From an uncultured Mucispirillum sp. (lineage in GTDB: Bacteria; Chrysiogenota; Deferribacteres; Deferribacterales; Mucispirillaceae), in assembly GCA_937890655.1 (NCBI GenBank), contig CALADT010000158.1, positions 1 through 9,059 on the forward strand: a stretch of 9,059 nt of DNA, written 5' to 3'. The notes beneath the pieces are model-generated. The model searched no databases, was not told the origin of the DNA, and saw nothing but the letters and a program-made list of their open reading frames with translations. Below are positions 6,972 to 9,059 of the stretch, one piece after another. Position 1 is the first letter of the stretch; each line of letters starts with the position of its first letter. The position numbers were made by a program, and so were the translations under genes.

Positions 6972-8117
6972 GACGATTTATTTATTGATGAACAAATACC
7001 TTATTCTGAAGGCGCGGTGATTAAGGTTGTTGGTGTTGGAGGTGCCGGTGGTAATGCTATTGCCAATATGGTTAGAGAAAATATTGGTAAAGTGGAGTAT
7101 ATTGCTGTAAATACTGACGCACAAGCATTAAAAGCAAGTGGTGCTAACACATCTATTTTAATTAGTAAATTAGGTTTAGGTGCAGGTGGTAGGCCTGAAA
7201 AAGGTAAAGAATACGCACTTGAATCTATTGATGAAATTAGAAACAGCATAAAAGGTGCTGATATGGTTTTCATTACCTGTGGTATGGGTGGTGGAACAGG
7301 AACAGGTGCTGCCCCTGTTATTGCTGCTGAAGCAAAAGCATCTGGAGCCTTAACTGTTGCAGTAGTTTCTACTCCACATACAACAGCAGGAAGTAGAAGA
7401 ATTAATATAGCTAAAGAAGGTTTAGCAGAGCTTATTAACTATGTTGATTCATATATTATTGTTCCAAACGACGGTATGCAGGATGCAGGGCATAAATTAA
7501 CACATAAAGAAGCATTAAGAATGGCTGATGATGTTTTACGTCAAAGTATTCAAGGAATATGCGAAATAGCAAGTAACGGAGGCCATATTAACATTGACTT
7601 TGCAGATGTTAGAACAGCTATGGGACAACAAGGTAAAGCAGTTATGGGTATAGGAACAGCAACTGGTGAAGCAAGAGCAAAACAAGCTTTTGAAAACGCG
7701 TTAAAAAGCCCACTTTTATCTGATACAAGCATTAAAGGTGCTTATGCAGTATTAGTTAATATTTCAGGCCATGAAGATGACTTATTAAATGATGAAGTAA
7801 CAGAAATCCAAGCGTTAGTTTACGAACATGCTGGTAATGATGCTTTAATTATTGACGGTATCGGCTATGATGATAGAACAGACGGTTCTATATCTGTAAC
7901 TATTGTAGCAACTGGTATTAATAACGGTAAAAATGTGGATAACTTAACAAAAGTTGGCGATATTAAAAAAGCAAAACCAACAGGTGCTATTGTAACAAAT
8001 ATGCAGGAAAAACTTAAAAAAATCTCAAAAGAAGACCATAACTTACAAGGTATTAGTAACAGGTTAAACGAAGATTATTTTGAAATACCTACATATTTAA
8101 GAAAACAATCTGATTAA
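6969..8117 (+). CDS. ftsZ: Cell division GTPase FtsZ
   Basis: Tubulin-like GTPase that polymerises into the cytoplasmic Z-ring. The 382 residues (from ATG 6969) are close to the usual length. Seen: KVVGVGGAGGNAIANMV (19-35), NTDAQAL (48-54), tubulin signature GGGTGTG (107-113), the T7 catalytic loop NIDFADV (208-214), SPLLSDTSIKGA (247-258), VTIVATGI (310-317), a linker of about 50 residues, and the C-terminal peptide YFEIPTYLRKQ (370-380) that should bind FtsA. Against B. subtilis FtsZ recalled from memory, several nucleotide-pocket positions differ. The T2-T3 region is about three residues shorter and reads GAGGRPE, not GAGANPE. PFxFEG is PHTTAG (E139 equivalent is A140). The guanine-stacking Phe183 is Leu183. 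NDR(I/L)L is NDGMQ with a one-residue deletion after it. N167, R144 and D187 are kept. Identity is secure; the pocket is divergent. Confidence 0.97.
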   Translation: MDDLFIDEQIPYSEGAVIKVVGVGGAGGNAIANMVRENIGKVEYIAVNTDAQALKASGANTSILISKLGLGAGGRPEKGKEYALESIDEIRNSIKGADMVFITCGMGGGTGTGAAPVIAAEAKASGALTVAVVSTPHTTAGSRRINIAKEGLAELINYVDSYIIVPNDGMQDAGHKLTHKEALRMADDVLRQSIQGICEIASNGGHINIDFADVRTAMGQQGKAVMGIGTATGEARAKQAFENALKSPLLSDTSIKGAYAVLVNISGHEDDLLNDEVTEIQALVYEHAGNDALIIDGIGYDDRTDGSISVTIVATGINNGKNVDNLTKVGDIKKAKPTGAIVTNMQEKLKKISKEDHNLQGISNRLNEDYFEIPTYLRKQSD

Positions 8118-8136
8118 TATAGAACCATAATTAATA

Positions 8137-9059
8137 ATGAAAATAGTCCATTTAATAAACGTGCGGTGGTTTAATGCTACCGCATGGTATTCTTTACGGT
8201 TAATAGAAAGTGGATTATTACAAGGTGATAAGATGGCCGTTGCTGGCCTGCCTGATTCCCCTGTAATACACAAAGCCAAAGAAATGGGTGTGGAAGTATT
8301 AGAGGCTCCTTTTACTTCTAACAATATTTTTGCATTTTTTTCTAATCTAAACAAAATCCATAAACTTATTAAGAAAATAGATGCAGAGGCACTGGTATGC
8401 CACAGGGGTGAAATGTTTTGGATAATAGCCCTTGATAAATTTATTTTTAGAAGAAAATATAAACTTATTCGTGTAAGGGGTGATGTTCGCCCACCGTCAA
8501 AAGATATTTTTAGCAGGTTTACCCACAATATAGCATGTAATAAAATCATAACATCAGCTCAATTTATAAAAGACTTTTTTATTAATAATGTAAAATCAAA
8601 AGAAAGCCATGTAAAAGTAATATATGGTGGTGTTAATAGGGATTTATTTTATGAAGATAAAACAAAAGGTCTGCAAGTTAGAAAAGCATATAATATAGCA
8701 GAAAATGATTTTGTAGTGGGTATAGTTGGCAGGTTTGATGAAGTAAAAGGGCATAAAATATTTTTAAAAGCATGTGGCATAGCTTATAAAAATGGTATGA
8801 AGGATTTAAAAGTTATTATTGCAGGTTTTCCTGAAGGTATATCTAATGATAGTATAAAAGCTATGATAAAAGAAAATGGTATAGAAGATATTTCTATAAT
8901 AACAGGCAGAGTCGAAGATGTTACAGCTGTTATTAATGCTTGTGATTTAGGTGTTATATCATCATTAGGTAGTGAAGCAATATGTAGGGTTGCTATGGAG
9001 TTTATGGCATGTAATGTAGGGTGTGTATCTAGTAACGCTGGAGTATTACCGGAAATAAT
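8137..9059 (+). CDS. GT-B glycosyltransferase (group 1 / GT4-like), 3' truncated
   Basis: The frame is open from ATG 8137 to the right edge: 307 codons with no stop. The N-terminal strand MKIVHLIN, the bridge VIYGGVNRDLF (161-171), VGRFDEVKGH (197-206, with the R199 and K204 pair typical of donor-phosphate binding) and the E-x7-E motif from E280 to E288 (SEAICRVAMEFMA), followed by NAGVLPEI, place it in the GT-B retaining group 1 family. No signal peptide or membrane segment is seen, so it is probably a cytoplasmic or peripheral-membrane enzyme acting in lipopolysaccharide core, O-antigen or another surface glycan; donor and acceptor cannot be read from the sequence. It starts 19 bases after ftsZ with no terminator between. 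No Shine-Dalgarno is visible before the ATG, and the in-frame stop TAA at 8128-8130 rules out a longer form. Confidence 0.85.
   Translation, partial: MKIVHLINVRWFNATAWYSLRLIESGLLQGDKMAVAGLPDSPVIHKAKEMGVEVLEAPFTSNNIFAFFSNLNKIHKLIKKIDAEALVCHRGEMFWIIALDKFIFRRKYKLIRVRGDVRPPSKDIFSRFTHNIACNKIITSAQFIKDFFINNVKSKESHVKVIYGGVNRDLFYEDKTKGLQVRKAYNIAENDFVVGIVGRFDEVKGHKIFLKACGIAYKNGMKDLKVIIAGFPEGISNDSIKAMIKENGIEDISIITGRVEDVTAVINACDLGVISSLGSEAICRVAMEFMACNVGCVSSNAGVLPEI
8160..8186 (+). other. Hairpin in the first codons of the glycosyltransferase gene
   Basis: CGTGCGGTGG (8160-8169) pairs with CTACCGCATG (8177-8186) around the 7-base loop TTTAATG. This gives ten pairs, two of them G-U, with a G+C-rich core that stands out in this AT-rich DNA. 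It lies 43 bases after the ftsZ stop and 23 bases after the glycosyltransferase start. The following sequence (GTATTCTTTACGG) is only partly T-rich, so it is a poor intrinsic terminator. It could slow ribosomes or polymerase, protect the ftsZ 3' end from decay, or be a by-product of coding. Confidence 0.4.

Noticed and set aside
8112..8135. ATTAAT copies on either side of the ftsZ-glycosyltransferase junction as an operator or terminator
   Set aside because: Short A/T-only six-mers that are themselves palindromic are expected by chance here.
8097..8549. Minus-strand open frame of 150 codons
   Set aside because: It lies opposite the ftsZ end and the glycosyltransferase start. The plus-strand frame has clear GT-B motifs, while the minus-strand product shows no recognisable domain.
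1..9059. Mobile elements, CRISPR array, tRNA or rRNA genes, or signs of recent transfer
   Set aside because: Coding genes with uniform AT-rich codon use fill the window. No repeat-spacer array, transposase-like frame, terminal inverted repeats or tRNA cloverleaf was seen.

Overview
The window is one run of nine plus-strand genes covering almost every base. It is the downstream half of a classic dcw (division and cell wall) cluster: murD (3' part only), ftsW, murG, murC, ddl, ftsQ, ftsA and ftsZ. A GT-B glycosyltransferase follows and runs off the right edge. Every product except the last is recognised from family motifs seen in the translation. The order murD-ftsW-murG-murC-ddl-ftsQ-ftsA-ftsZ is the E. 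coli order. murB, which many bacteria carry between murC and ddl, is not in the window, and lpxC, which follows ftsZ in E. coli, is replaced by the glycosyltransferase.

The DNA is strongly AT-rich (roughly a third G+C by eye, not counted), with heavy use of ATA, TTA, AGA and AAA codons. A complete peptidoglycan and divisome set followed by a glycosyltransferase of the kind that builds surface polysaccharide or lipopolysaccharide suggests a low-GC Gram-negative bacterium. Deferribacterota (for example a Mucispirillum-like organism) is a guess from composition, cluster layout and the look of the proteins; it was not tested.

Layout: 1-521 murD C-terminus; 518-1609 ftsW; 1606-2643 murG; 2666-4051 murC (GTG start); 4051-4953 ddl; 4969-5646 ftsQ; 5636-6871 ftsA; 6872-6968 the only real intergenic region; 6969-8117 ftsZ; 8137-9059 glycosyltransferase. 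Most junctions overlap or nearly touch (ATGA twice, TAATG once, an 11-base overlap at ftsQ/ftsA), so the genes are probably one transcript with translational coupling. The 97-base gap before ftsZ holds AT-rich tandem heptamers with -10-like sequences, a perfect 9-bp inverted repeat and a 9-bp direct repeat ending at the ftsZ ribosome binding site. It is the natural place for ftsZ-specific expression control.

The genes work together as follows. MurC and MurD add L-Ala and D-Glu to the UDP-MurNAc precursor. Ddl makes the D-Ala-D-Ala dipeptide. MurG converts lipid I to lipid II, and FtsW polymerises lipid II at the septum. FtsZ forms the Z-ring, FtsA anchors it to the membrane, and FtsQ links it to the periplasmic divisome.

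I found no unknown multi-gene system, mobile element, CRISPR array or RNA gene. The points that deserve a second look are an FtsZ with several substitutions and deletions at its nucleotide pocket, the structured ftsA-ftsZ leader, and a strong hairpin at the start of the glycosyltransferase gene, which lacks a visible Shine-Dalgarno sequence.
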